From: Taeniopygia guttata
Taxonomy: Eukaryota > Chordata > Aves > Passeriformes > Estrildidae
Reading direction: 5' to 3'
DNA: 64,000 nt
NCBI RefSeq assembly: GCF_048771995.1
Contig: NC_133024.1
Location: forward strand, 28,598,001 to 28,662,000
The translations under genes were made by a program, and so were the position numbers. A model generated the notes under the pieces. The model was not told the DNA's origin, did not search any database, and saw only the letters and a program-made list of their open reading frames with translations. Below, piece by piece: positions 1-19,604 of this stretch; the first letter of the stretch is position 1, and each line of letters starts with the position of its first letter.

Positions 1-3000
1 GTTAAAAAAATACAAAGCAGCCACAATCTGAAATAATGTGGCTTAATGTATTTTGACAGCTTTCTTTTTCCCTCTCTGCTTCATGTAATCAGCTTCCTAC
101 TTTTTCTTCAGCCATCTACTGAGTCTTCCAAAACAATGATGAAATCTGTGATGTTAAAAACCCTCAAACCAAATAACAAATTTTTAAATAAAATGAAGAC
201 AACTTTTAAAAGTTCAATGAAAATTAATCCCCTCTATATCCTTTCTATACAGAAACAATGACAAGGTCAGAAACCCAGTTATCTTTCAACTTTCATCACC
301 TCATTTCAGAACATCTAAATGAGAAATTTGATAGCATGTTTGTAAAAATTCCACTTTAAAATTAGCTTTATGACCCACTCATTTTAAAATTCTTATCAGC
401 TCTATATGGAGAAGAGCAAATACTATTCTGTGTGAGGTGATTGATCACAGAATTACAAATGGAATAGTCATGATGATTAACAGAAGCTGGAACGGGAGAT
501 GGATAAGAGAAATTATACTGGAGAAGAAACATATCATTACAAAAGAAAAAATCTCTGTACTAATTGCAGGGAGAAAGAGGTTGACAAGAGACTGGATAAA
601 AAGAATACGAATTTACAAAGTACTGCTTTCAGTTTCTGTTTTCCCACTTCACTGTCCATACTTTTCTTCTGATTTTCCATGTTTCTTACCTTCCATTTGT
701 CAGAGCAGAACTTGTTTTTTCATGTCTTGATCTAACAAGGGTTAATGTTGATCTCGCTACTTCTAGCAGGAAAGAAAAAAACCCCACTGACCTTTATCCA
801 ACTTTCAATAAGAGAAAGTAATGTTGCCCCAGGCCTAATATCAGTTAGACATTTTCTTTTCAACCAGTGTGTGATGCTGTAACTTTTCAGCAGATATTAC
901 TTCATTTTAAACCATTTAACAGATGTTGAAGAGTTATTTTCTCTCAATAGATTTCTCTTAGTACCTGTGAAACTGTTTAGACCAAGAATTTATTTTCAAA
1001 ATTATTCAGTCTCTATAGAGCATGCAGAATCACAAATTACTCATTCTTTTCCCCTGAACTAGGTTGATGAGCTGTTTCAATTGGAAAGAAACAGTAGTAA
1101 ATAAATTCTGTAGCTCTTTAGTTCTGCTGTTACAGAACAGGTGTGGACTTTGAGACAAATAATTGTTTTATGTTCTTCAACCATTTGTTGCTACCATCTG
1201 CCAGAATAGTATTAATACTGGACAAGACAAAGTTCCTGGGAGATCTTACAGCACCTTCTAAAGACCTAAAGGGGCCTGAAAGCTGGAGAGGGACATTTTA
1301 CAAGGGCATGGAGGGATAGTGGCAGGGTAAGTGGCTTCAGAATGGAAGAGGGTTGGTTTAAATTTGATAATAAGGAGAAATTCTTTACTGTGACGATGGT
1401 GAGGCACAGGTTGCCCAGAGAAGCTGTGGATGTCCATCCCTGGGAGTGTTCAAGGCCGGGTTGGATGTGTCTCTGAACAACCTGATCTAGTGAAAGGTGT
1501 CCTTGTCTGTGTCAGGTGGGTGAAACTACATGATTTTTAAGGTCCCTTCAAACACAAGTCCTTGTGTGGTGCTATGAATATTTTCTACATTCTAACACTT
1601 AAAGAAAACCATCAGTGGGCTTACAGCATTGAGAGCTAAGGCTGAGTATCATTTTGCTGAACTTTGGGGCTGTCAAGTGACATGTGCTGAGCAAGAGGCT
1701 CCTCTTTTTTTGGCTGGGGCGGAGGTGTCTTTGCAGTGCATGCCCAGAATGGTGCTGCAGCCTGCTTGCAGTGTGTGCCAGGCTGGCTCCAGACTTACAG
1801 AAGGGCCACAGCACTATGCTCAGAAAGAGCTGACAGTACAGGAAAAAGAGCTCGGGTAAACGGAGATAAAGCATGTGGGACACAGTTACCTGCACTGAAG
1901 GTTCTGTACAGCTTCTGCTCGGGAGAGGTGACTTCTCTCCTGCCTCTCCAGCTTCCCTGTCGGGTTCAGTCCACCCCAGCTCTCCCCTTCTGGTGTGCAG
2001 GGTTGCAGGTGGAGGGAAGGAGCATAGCTAGGAAAAGGCAGCTGGATCCCAGTATACAGGGGCAGGCTCCAGTTCTGCTCTTTGCACCAGTTTCATCCTC
2101 CCACTGACCTCTGCTAGACCCTCAATCCACCCTGATCACAGTCAACCCCTCCACTCCTTTCTCTCTAGATTTGCACTTTCTAACAGTGCTCCCTCCTTCT
2201 TCCCTTTACCCCTTCCCTGTTCAGGGGGACTGAGGACAAATGTCTTCCATTCCAAGCCAGACCTTACAGCTGACAGTGCCTGGGTCTGTCAGCTGGGTTT
2301 TCACAGCTCTGCCTGGAACTTCCCTTTCCCAGAGAGACTTCTAGCCCTAGATTTACTTGGACCCCAGATATAAGAGGTTCCTAGCCGTGGTGGCAACAGG
2401 CAACTCACAAGTGGCCCATTAAGCCTTGTTCTTCTTGCTTGAGTATAGAAATCTCCAGATCTCCATCTCTTGATTTGTTGGGCTCAAGGTTGCCAGTCCA
2501 GTCTGTGGAAATGCAGTCAGCAGGAGCTCAATGAGGGCCAATCCATGGATGTGCTTGTCAAGAAAACCAGTTAAGAGGCTCACAGCCCTGCAAGTTGTTT
2601 TTTGTCATGCTCCTCATAGCCATGTCCTGCCTTCTTCTGAGGTCTGGCTGTGTCTGACCTCTGTGCTCACCTTGTAACATGCTGTACAGGAATTCTTTTT
2701 CTTTTGAGTTCCCTGATTTCCAAGGAACTGCAACTCAGAGAACAGCAGCTTTACTCAGCCTAGTTAGGAGCATACGGGGGATGCTGTTGAGGCACTTGGT
2801 TCTGATGAACAGAAATGTACTTTGGATGTGAAGAAAAAGATATCCCTTAGTTTTCTCAGAAGTGAACCTTCCTGCGCAGCAAAAGATGGAGATGTGAAGG
2901 TGTGGTGGACACCACAATATACAAATAGTGTTGTCTTTCTGATGTTTTTCATATTGCCATGTTTAGCCTTTTTAGGGGACAAAATCAGTTTTTTTTTTTA

Positions 3001-4038
3001 AATTTTGAATCCTAGCTGATGAAGGCCTTGGGTATCCCCACCTTCATGTGCCTCCATGGCTCCTGCAGGCCTGTGTGGGGTGGGGTGCAGCATCTCTCAC
3101 CTGTGAGAAGATTTGTTCTGGGGAAGTGCAGGGATGAGCTCCCTATAAATGTGCCAGAGCTGCTAGAATGAGCAAGGGGGTTTGCATATGTCTGTGGAGG
3201 AGAAATTTGCTATAAAGGGAGAAAAAAAAAAAGTTAAAAGATCATGTGAGTAGAACCATTCAGACTAGACCTTGCTGAATTGATCCCAGGAATAGATGAT
3301 CATTTTGACAGCTACATTTCTTCACAGATTCTAGGAGGCTCAGGTTTTAGGACAGTAAAATGATTCCTCCATGACATGAGAGCAAATAACTTTAACTGGA
3401 GTTTGAGGATGGCACACAGGCTGAAGAGAGAGTAAATTGCTGACTGCACAGAGCAGTCCTGGTTACCTGGCTGACTACTTACATGTCCTTCTTAGCATTT
3501 AGTTTCACTTTTTCGATTTAATAGTATTTAATTTTTTAATCTCAATAGCAGTTCATCATTTGCATTTTGTGTTGTGGATATTTAAAATTTGAAGTGTAAT
3601 GGCGGATATTAAAAAGGTCTTTTTTCTTGCTGAGGGTGGCAAAGCAAAGGCTTCAGCAGCTCTAAGCTGATGTCCAACCAATTCAAGCCATAACAGTGAA
3701 ATGCCTTTTTTAAGGGATGATGGTTTTATATTGAAAGGGGATATTAAAGGAATTGGTTCTTTCCCAGTCACTTATCATGACTGGATGAATCTGTACTTTA
3801 GCCAAGCATACATCATGCTTGAGAAAAACACAAGTGACTAGTCTTCACATGGAGAAAGCTGTGAGAAATGCAATAGTTGATGAGGTACAGGTGGTCTTGA
3901 GTACAAATGGAGTATCTAATTTAAGTCTGTTGTGGTCTTAAACTCAATGATTCTCCTGCTTGTTTAGCTAAGTTGGATTAAGACTGATAGAACAAATTGT
4001 AGTGGCATTCAGAAGCCTGACCAGATGTGTTCCCACAG
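1..4038. other. Upstream or intronic sequence of FAM131B
   Basis: No exon with the expected FAM131B N-terminal motif (MGCIGS-like) is visible, and no other long frame has recognisable content. The stretch holds one CR1 remnant (separate entry) and a T9 tract near 2991-2999; otherwise I see nothing supportable. Confidence 0.5.
1240..1575 (+). repeat. CR1 LINE 3' fragment
   Basis: The order of landmarks is typical of avian CR1 in sense orientation: 'aaggagaaattctttactgt', 'ggttgcccagagaagctgtg', 'catccctgggagtgttcaag', 'acctgatctagtg' and 'aaggtcccttc'. It is truncated at its 5' side and diverged. Confidence 0.9.
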
Positions 4039-10417
<6,379 letters not shown>

Positions 10418-13400
10418 TGCTTTCTGTGAAGTTCTCATCATTGCTGAACAAAGAGAGGGGTGGCAAGGAATGCTATTACAGGGATTCTTCTCTCCAGCTC
10501 CCCATATTTCCAAGCAGACACACCTTCCATTCCTGACATTTAATTATTTTTTTAAGCAAGGAATATCTCAAAGTGATTGACACATAAAAACCTTTTCTTC
10601 CCCTCCCTCATGGACACATATTTTGGATTTTGATTGCTCTGGGCAACATGTGATGTGCTTGGAGAGATCTGGATTGGTAAATAATTTCTAAACCTTTTTA
10701 ATACAAAGTCTTGGCTGTGGATACAAACTCTTCTGGTACTGGGAATGTGGCTGATGAGACAGGCTTGGTGTAGGGAGCAGCTTTGTGGTTAGAATTCATC
10801 TTGGCAGAATGGATGTTGCTCTGTGGACATGGCCCCCTTCTATTTCATAGAATATATGAATATAAACTGGTTTAAAATGAAGATGTGGCTTTGCAGATCT
10901 AGATTGCACTAGCGCTGGGATTGTGGCTGTTGCAGAGGATCAGGCCATGGAGGATGTGCTGTGTAACCAGATCCTCAGTAGCACTTTGATACAAAGCTGT
11001 AGGTGTGATGGATACGAACGGCGCTCCCAGGGCCCGGGCTGTGCTGCCAGTGTGGCTCTGCTGTGGCATGGAAGAATGGGTGCAGATAACAAATCTTACC
11101 CTGCTCTCAGATATTCATGCTTTGGTCTCTTTCATTTATTTGTCTCTTTGACATTTCTGCTTTCCCAGGAACTGGCAAGAGTGGTGTGTCCTTTTGGCAG
11201 TGGGCACTGGAAGCCAGTGGAAAGGACATTTTCAGCTACAGAGACAGTCATAAAAAGTGACTCTTGCAGGGGGCTTGAGGACATGCCCATCTTGGTGCTG
11301 CTGCTGTGTCCTTCTGTCTTTTCCTTGCCAGCAGAATGGGGGACCCAGAGAGTAGGCAGCAGGTCCAGGAGCAGTGTGTACAGCTATGAGATCACAGATA
11401 CCTAGTTTACATTAGAGTTCAGTTTTTGCGCTTTTTTTAAACCTTTTTATATGCTGGATAAGTGTTCATAACAAAGCAGTTAGTAATGGGAAAGGCCTGT
11501 ACTCCAGTCATGACTTAACAGAAATACTGCACCTTTCCCATTTCTGCCACTCCTGCAGTGCCAAATATAGCTGGATGAAAAGGGTGAGAGGAAGTTTTCT
11601 CCTATTTGTCTTTTTCTTCTTCCTGACTATGTTTTCTTATTTTGTTTTCCTATCCCCAAGCAGTGTAAATAATGCTCAGTACTTGGTCTGTTTTTTTTTT
11701 TCCCTCCCATCTCTTTTTTAGGTGTGGAGAAAGCTGATTTCGGGAGTTTCCCCTATTTGTATGGGTGATATATTTTTTTGTTTAAAAAAGCATGATTTTC
11801 TGTGTAGGAGGAATTGGTCTCCTGCAATTCTCACCATTTTTTTACAGACCTCCTTTTGGGAGGGAAAGGTTTTGAAAGGAAATTGTTTCACTTTCAGCTC
11901 TCACCAGAAAATAAACAGGGACAAAAGCAAAAATTGCATAAGGTTATTGATTTTGCTGGAGGACTGAACAGAACCAGCAGAGATTACCCAAGTGCTGAGG
12001 TTGAATTGGAAGACCTCTTGCAAGGAAGTGTCAACAGAGCATGGGTGTAGATCAGATGCTGGATCTGATGAGCTCGAGAAAGGAATTTGCCTGGACACTG
12101 CCATACTGTTCCAGGAGCAACTCTTTCTCACTTACTCTGACTCATATTTGCTCTGTTTAATTCATGATACATTTGTCTCTTCTTTGCCTCCTCTTCAGGC
12201 TTGGTGTGTTTTTTGGATGACAGGAGAGTGATACATGCTTCTTTCCTGCTTCAGGTTCAGTTCCTGCATATTTTCAGGGAAGAATGTCTAAGGCGAACAA
12301 AATGTGACTGAAGGAATATCATCAAGTCTCAGAATTTAGACAGCTCCTGGCAAGCAAAGCAAATGATGTCCAGGAATTGTGAAAAGTAGGAATGGGACTC
12401 TCAGGAAGAACTTTACCCCAAGCAGCTTTTTCCCACTGACACAGGCAGCTGCAAAAAGAGGGACTCCTTTTTCAATATCCAGGTCTTTCCAGCCAAGTCC
12501 ACTTCAAGCAGATCTGTCTTCCCTCTCCATTGCACCTCTAAATGAAAGACCTCTGAGATGTTTAAGTAAGACTGGTAATTTAGAGTGGGTAAGAGAGAAA
12601 AGTATTTGTGACCCCTCTTTTTTTAACGTGTTTGCTTGGTCTTGCTTCTGTCTTTCTAAGGGGGTCGCTCCTCTCCTGAGTGATGAGCTTTCAGTATCTC
12701 TTCAAAGATGTTTACACATTCAGGTACTAACCTCCCCTGGGCAGCAAGGCTTGATAAAAATGATCTCTTATAGTTCTTGCAGGGCCAGTGGTAGCTCATT
12801 GTCCTGAACTGGCTTGGGTCCAGCTGTGGAGCAGGGCCTGGGAAATCACACTAGCCAGAAAAAGGAGATGAGGCAAGTGCCAGGAGCACTTCAGCAGATG
12901 AATAAATGCGTAGGTTTAAAGCTATTTTTATTTCTTTTTTAAAAGGTCTTCAGGGAAACAAAAATGGTTGGGTGTATACCTTTGTGGGAGATTTGGTGGC
13001 TTGTTGTTTCTTTCTCCAAACCATTTTGTTCCCATGTGCCTCTCCAGGACCAATCTGGATGTTTACAGTAACTTTCAGAGTAGCTTCTAATGATCCCTTT
13101 GTGTTGTTTACAGGACTGGGGCAAGTGGGTCAACTTGTCCAGGGCTTCTTTTTCTTTAATATGGACATGTGGTACATTTACTAAGATGTCTGATTGATGT
13201 CTAAAAGGTATAACTTATCTCCATGGAAAGCAGTGACAGGGAGTTATCTATATAAGGAAAAGTGTGAAAAAAATTGACCATATAGAAAATTCTGTGGAGT
13301 CCAATAGGAAGAGAAAAATCTGTAGATTCTTCTAGCCTCTGTGGAATTGGGATCAAGAATTATACCCTGCTGTATAGTTCCATAACCTGCTGTCTTAGAA

Positions 13401-15300
13401 ACCTGTAGAGAGCTTCATTCTCTGTGAGTGCAGACTGGATTGAACACCACTCTCTGTAAAAACCTTCCAGCTTACTAAATTCTGTATTTTTTTTTCATAA
13501 ATGTCTTAATATTCTGTGAATAATAAAATTTCAGCCTTTTCCTGAAAGAAAGAAAAAGGCTATTTTCCATACCTCTCCACAATCCAAAAGAGCTCATTGC
13601 TAGGAGTCTGACTACAGAGAGCAGATCTTCCTGTCCACACTTGCCACCCGAGTGAGCAGCCTGAGCTGAACTGGAAAGGCAGTTTGAATCTCTTTGAAAG
13701 TGGAAAATTGTTTGTGTAATCTGGCCTTTTCTTACATAACAAGCCTGCTGCCTGTGTGTATCCAATACCAGAGAGAGAGACCTGGAACCTACTGTACATT
13801 TCCCAGAAAAGCTCTTATAATATAGATACACCTATTCAAGCATATGGGAGGCACAGGTGCTCTGTGAGCGGAATTTGGCCTGCAGTCCCTTTGTCCTGGT
13901 GAGGAGGGATGAGTTGGAGAGAGTCCAGCCAAATGGTCAGAGCCCAAAGTGTGTTTGTGAGGCTGTAAATAAGAAGGAAAGTTGAGCTCAGTATCTCTGA
14001 TCTGCAGTTACTAAGAAACAGAGCTCTGCTGTTTGTTTCACAAACCCATTATGAAGCAAAGCTACACTACAGAAAATTTGGGATATTCTTGAAGTACTGG
14101 AGGTAGAAGATTCTCATCTTTTCTCCAAGCCTTTGTCTTTAGTAGGAACTTGTTGAAATTACTGTGCTAAACATGAAATAAGGTTTAACCAGAAGTGACC
14201 CTAATTTAAAATCTTCTACTGCAAGAAAATTCTCTCTTGTTCCTTCTCCCATGATTGCTCACGCCTGATTAGTTATACTATTTCATAAGCTTTTCTTTTA
14301 TATAAATCTGAAACTTTCTTTGCAAGCCTTCTGGGTTCTCTTCAATTCCATTACCTCAGGCTCTGGGACAGAGAAGTTAATCTGCTTCTTTCAGTTTCTT
14401 TGCCTCTAAATCATCATCTTCTTTTGGAAAGCTGCTGACAAGTCATCCACTTGCTCACCCCCTTAAAAAATGGTAACACCACCTTTCAGGACAGGCTTGC
14501 TGCAGAGAACAGAACATGCTTCTAAGCTGATCCAGTGGTGAGCTGCTTGGAAGGAAGAGGAACTCTGCTCTGACCATGCTCACCTCCCACAGCCCTTGGG
14601 CAGCTGCTGATGCACAGCTGGCCCCCATGAAGCCAGGGACTTTTACCCTGCTATAAAAGTGAAGATGGGAGAGCTGTGAGCAGAGGGACAAAGAGTGCTG
14701 TTCTTAGCAGCTGGCCTTCCTTTATATCAGGTTGGAGAAGCTGGGAAAGTGCACTTTGAAATGGCATCTTCATGATGGGTCTTAAGCTGCTCACAGGAGC
14801 TGTCCTGCCTCCTCTCTTCCACCACCAGCAGCTCTGTACTTCTACTGCCTAAAAAGCACCAGCACTAACACTCATTTGGCTGCTCAGGAATTGGCCCCAT
14901 TGAAAACTAACCAAGTCCCCTACCTAAATAAAGGTTTCAGTGGGATGAACTCTTCATATTGCTTCTCTTAGTGAGGCAGGCATCACTGAGGGCTGGTGAA
15001 ATGTGTAGATGGTTATGTGGAAGACTGGTTGCAGATGCAACTTAAATTGGCTTAAGCTGATTGTGATTTGTCTGTCTGAAAAGAATAAGAACCCACTAGG
15101 GTACCAGGAAGGACATTATTCCCCATTTTCTTCCTTAGTCTTTTCCTTGGATTTTTTAATGTGCTTTTATTTGGTCTTTGTTATTTTTGCCTGTTGTTTC
15201 CCTCACTGTTCCCTTCCACAGGCCCCTTGGAGGTAAACCCTGGAAACTGGGCAGGAGGACATGACTAACTTGATATATGCGTGAAATTAATAAAATTAAC
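10418..15300 (+). other. FAM131B: Probable FAM131B 3' UTR and downstream zone
   Basis: No frame with recognisable content and no CR1 copy is visible in this block. AATAAA hexamers lie at 11910, 12901, 13522, 14927 and 15289; which one ends the transcript cannot be decided from sequence alone. The lack of transposon insertions fits transcribed sequence but does not prove it. Confidence 0.4.
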
Positions 15301-15846
15301 ATGCACAAATCATGTATATACTCAGTGATTAAACTCCATGGCAGCTAAAGATACTGAAAATTCTTATCCTGTAATAGCATGAGGGGAGACTTGTTTAAGA
15401 GTGAAGCGTAACTGTTGGAAGGGATATTTATCCCTATTTTCAGGCCAGTTCCAGTCCAATGTGAGATACAGAAGAGTATGCTGTATCTCTGCATGCTGTA
15501 CTGTGTACAGCAACAATGAAAAATGTTAGCTGTAGCCCTGGAGAGGAGAACTGGAGAAGGAAAATCATCTCTGTGACAGAGGTGGGAGGTGTTGTGGTGA
15601 GGCAAGGTTGTGTGCAACAGTACAGGGCTGTGCACCACTGTGTGTGGCAGAGAGGGAAAGACATGGAGAGAAGGGCTTGGAAAAAGGTCAAGAAAAGCTT
15701 AATGTCTTTTGTGTGCACAAGACAGGTAAGAAGCTTCATGGCAGACTCCCAGCAGAGTGGACTGAGGTACAGAATTGCTATACAATCTGTAGGTCCAGGA
15801 TTGTTGGATTGTTGCAGCTTATGGTACTCCTTAGTCCAAGCTACAC

Positions 15847-15872
15847 TTTTTTTTTTTTTTTTTTTTTTTTTT
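15847..15872. repeat. T26 homopolymer tract
   Basis: Twenty-six uninterrupted T are followed by 'aagacag'. It could be the tail of a reverse-oriented retroposed sequence, but no body is recognisable to the left. Confidence 0.9.
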
Positions 15873-17035
15873 AAGACAGTGAAAGAGACCTCCCTGAATT
15901 TGGGTACCTGCTAGCTTCTTTTTCATTGTCTTCAAAAAACACATCACAGTGTGCTTAGTTCTTCAGGGAAATCATATGAGAAATACACAAAAAAGGAACT
16001 TACTCCTTGCCCAAATGAAGTTAGTGTGAGTTCTGATCTCACTGGAAAACCAAAATACCTAAATTCAGCTTAGTTTGCCTTAACTGTTGTATGGATAATT
16101 GCCTAGAAGGAGAAGCAAACTCAGATAACCTGCCTCTAAATGCTATAAAAAGCAGAGCAACATTGGCAAAGTGTCAATGTAGAAGCTCTTCCTTCTAATT
16201 TCTCCCAGGTGGATTTTCCAGTGTTACTTATTCAGACAACTCTGGCATATCTTTTAAACTAACTGTTTGACTTGTTCTGAAAGAAAAAAAAATTAATTCC
16301 AATACAGAGATTATCAGCAGCTTACAGCTAGGAAAACGTGAATAAGTAATACTTTCATCTTTGATTTTCCTCCCCTGTAGCAGTCTGACAGGGAAAGATT
16401 TCTATGCCATGGCTCAGGGAAAGGAAAAATAAACAGGGAAAATATGAGTAAAATGGTGCCTATTAGAACTAAATGTATGTGTAGGACAGCCTACAGTCAT
16501 TAAAGCACAGTCTCAAATATGATTGCAAGCTGTAAAGTAAATGTCAGGTGCCTCTTTTGTACCATAGGCTTTTCCCAGGCTTAGCAGTAGTGAACCTGTG
16601 CAGAAGCAGAAGAGCTGCACTTCTGTGCCAGATCAGTGTCTCTCTCTGTCTCAGAATATGTCATGGAGCCTGAGGGCACTGTGCCCTCTCAGCATCACAA
16701 CCAGCTCCATGGATTGACTGGGGTCAGGCATGAGGGTTATGGTGTTGACAAATGGACATAGAAGATCTGCACTTGCAACATCAGGGTCTGTTTACATCCT
16801 TGCACTGACATTTTTCCCCAGCATAGGCAGACCAAAGTGTTATTTTTTCCATGGAAATGAAGAGAATCTCTATGATTGTCAGTGTTGGTCTGCACAAAAG
16901 AAAATAAATGTGTATGTATTTTTCAAGTGCAGATACACATTGTTGGAAGAAGAAAAATGTAGTCAGGCTGTGATTCTGAGAAAGAGCATGTTTACTGAAA
17001 CTGAAGACTTGTTCAAGAATGTTTTCAGTGCAGAT

Positions 17036-17110
17036 TCCACAGAATCACAGAATGGTTGGAAGGGACCTTAAAGATCATCAAGTCCAACCCCTCTGCCATG
17101 GGCAGGACAT
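17036..17110 (-). repeat. CR1 LINE 3' end fragment
   Basis: The motifs 'agaatcacagaatggttgg', 'gggaccttaaagatcatc' and 'aagtccaacccctctgccat' are the reverse complement of the classic avian CR1 3' end. It is short and well preserved. Confidence 0.93.
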
Positions 17111-19500
17111 ATCTACAGATGTGTAGTAGCTGCTGTCCTCTGGGAAGAGAGGGGTTGCAGTGTTCTGTGGAAAGGATGCTCCTGCTAGGATCTTCCTCAT
17201 CTTCTTCAGCTGGGGACATTTTAAATGCCCTCTGACACCTAGTCTTGTTTTTGCTTTCCCATAAGGGATCAAATGCCCATGCTTGCAAGACAAAAACATC
17301 TAAAAAGGCTTTTCTCCATTATGGAAACAAGACTGTGCATCAAGATTTGCTTCTAATAAGATAAAGGCATGTAGTCCAGATTCATTGGCCTTCTGGATTC
17401 ATTTTCATTGGGCATGGAAATCCAGTCATGATTGGATTGGAGGCCACAAGGTTAAGAACCCTCTTCCAGAGCTCTGCCATGTTCACGTGAGGCAAGTGTA
17501 GGTTGACTTCCCTTCTTTTCAGATACTGCATGCTTGAGCAACGTAGCAAGCCAAAAGCTCTTTTGCAGGTATATATTCTTGTTTGGCTTTACTTTTTCTT
17601 CTCTGATTTGTGGATGTTGTGCATGATTGGAGGTCTCTGGGAATCTCTACACTATAAAACTGGAACTCAAAAGTAATTTTACAAGGAACAAGATTTCTCT
17701 TGTTTCAGCTCTTTTCAGACGTGGGTGGGTACAGGCAGAGGATTTGGGAGGTACGAGGGTGGTGGATGGGAGTCTCAGGGGTGGCATGCAGAATGGATTC
17801 CTGAAGCATGTGTAAAAATAACTAAAGGCTTGGGTCTTCAAATGTATTCACAGTATCTGAAACTACTTCAGCATAACCATATGGGACAATGGAGGTTGCT
17901 GCAAAGCAGTTTTCAAGGGCTTCCCCCAAGCCTGTACTGTTTTCTGTAGTGGGGAGGCTGCATGGTGATTATGTGTATCCTTTTGAGCTAGTGTTTACAG
18001 AGGTGCACTGATGTTTGGGGAGAAAGTACTGAATGGAAGTAAAACAAAAAGGGAAAGGGACCCACTACTGAAAGCTTTCATCCTTACATTGTCCCACACT
18101 AGCCCTTAATAACTAAAATGAGTCTGATTTGCCTTTGGTCTTCCAGCTCCAAAACATGTTTGCCTGAAAATTTTTGTTGGATATACTTCGCATGTTTTGA
18201 TAATGTGACTTATGAGATAAACACTTCTACGAAGCTATATATAAATACATCCATGTGCAACCACCTGCATACATGTGCACACATTACATATAGACTTAGA
18301 GAACTATATGGCACTACACACCTCCATGCCTGTACGTGGCAGCAACCACAGTAAAGGAGGGGAGGTAGCTCAAAATAGCATGTACAGTCCTTTATGGAGT
18401 TGTTATTAAACAGAATGTGGTCTTGCCCTCCTGGCTGGTGGAAGTGTTTTATTTCTGTGGGACTGGTTCCAGGGGAGTTGCGTCTGAGGAAGGAGGATCC
18501 TAGGAAGAGGGGGTGGGTTTCAAGGAGATAGTCTGATGGAGCACATTGAAAAGGATCCATGGTGGCTTGGAGAAGAACCCCAGAGTAGGAAGTATCTGGT
18601 TTCTCATTAAGAAAGAACATCACATGTTTGACTATATAGGGCTAAAATCTGATGTGTGTCTGTGGTTACCAGGACATGAATCCTAGGCCAGCTTTGAGGA
18701 TAGAAAGCATCACATCAACACAACCCTCTAATTTAGCACAGAGTGAGTTTTCCTGTTCTACTGAATAAGCATTTTCCAGGTGATAAACACAATTTTTGTC
18801 CCAATATTGGTGAGATGCAGACACATCTGACAGTCAGACAGAAATTTCACAACAGCCCATTAGGACACAGAAAGATGTCTGATGCTTAGGTTGTAAAAGG
18901 CACTGACATTGGGTGGCACAACTCTGGATTCACATTTCAGTTTTAAATGCTTCTCAGCCTCCTGACCTCATAGCAGATTGGAGAATTGGTCGACCCAGAG
19001 GGAATGAAACATCTCTGCACTTCCAACATTATTTTGTCAGCTGCTTCTGATGCAGGACATTAAGCAGATCCAGTAGCTTGTTTGCCATAGTTTGTTTGCC
19101 ATATGAGACTTTTAAATTCTAGCCATAAATGGTATTACTTCCTTGTCAAGATACTTGTGCTTTTCAGATTCTGTTTCTTCCAGGAGCTAAGCAGTGTCTC
19201 TTGCCCTGCTTAAGGCATGGCATATTTTACAACCAGGGCTATTGCACTGATTTTTGCTTTCTGTGTTCTGTGTTGTTTGAATTCAATTTGCTTCTTTCCA
19301 GTTTACCTGCTTTTGCTACTGAATAGATTGCCACCCACCACTTGGTATGTATGTCTGCATAACTGTGTTCATAGAATTAATTGTGACTTGCATAAGACAT
19401 GCTTATTTAACTGCTTTAGGTTTTTGTTTGTTGTTTCTTGAGGGTTTTTTAAAAATTCTATTCTTGTTAATCCTTGTCAGTCTCCCCTGTACTCTCTCCT

Positions 19501-19604
19501 GGTTTTGTGTGTGGTTTTTGTTTGTTTTGTTTTTTTTGTTGTTGATGTTGTTATTTTGTGGTTTTTGTGGGTTTGTTTTCGTTTTTGTTTTTTTTTTTTT
19601 TTCC
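19501..19604. repeat. T/G-rich low-complexity tract
   Basis: About 100 bases consist almost only of T and G with runs up to T16. Similar T/G (or A/C) tracts recur near 26937-27012, 49667-49697 and 56843-56936. Confidence 0.8.
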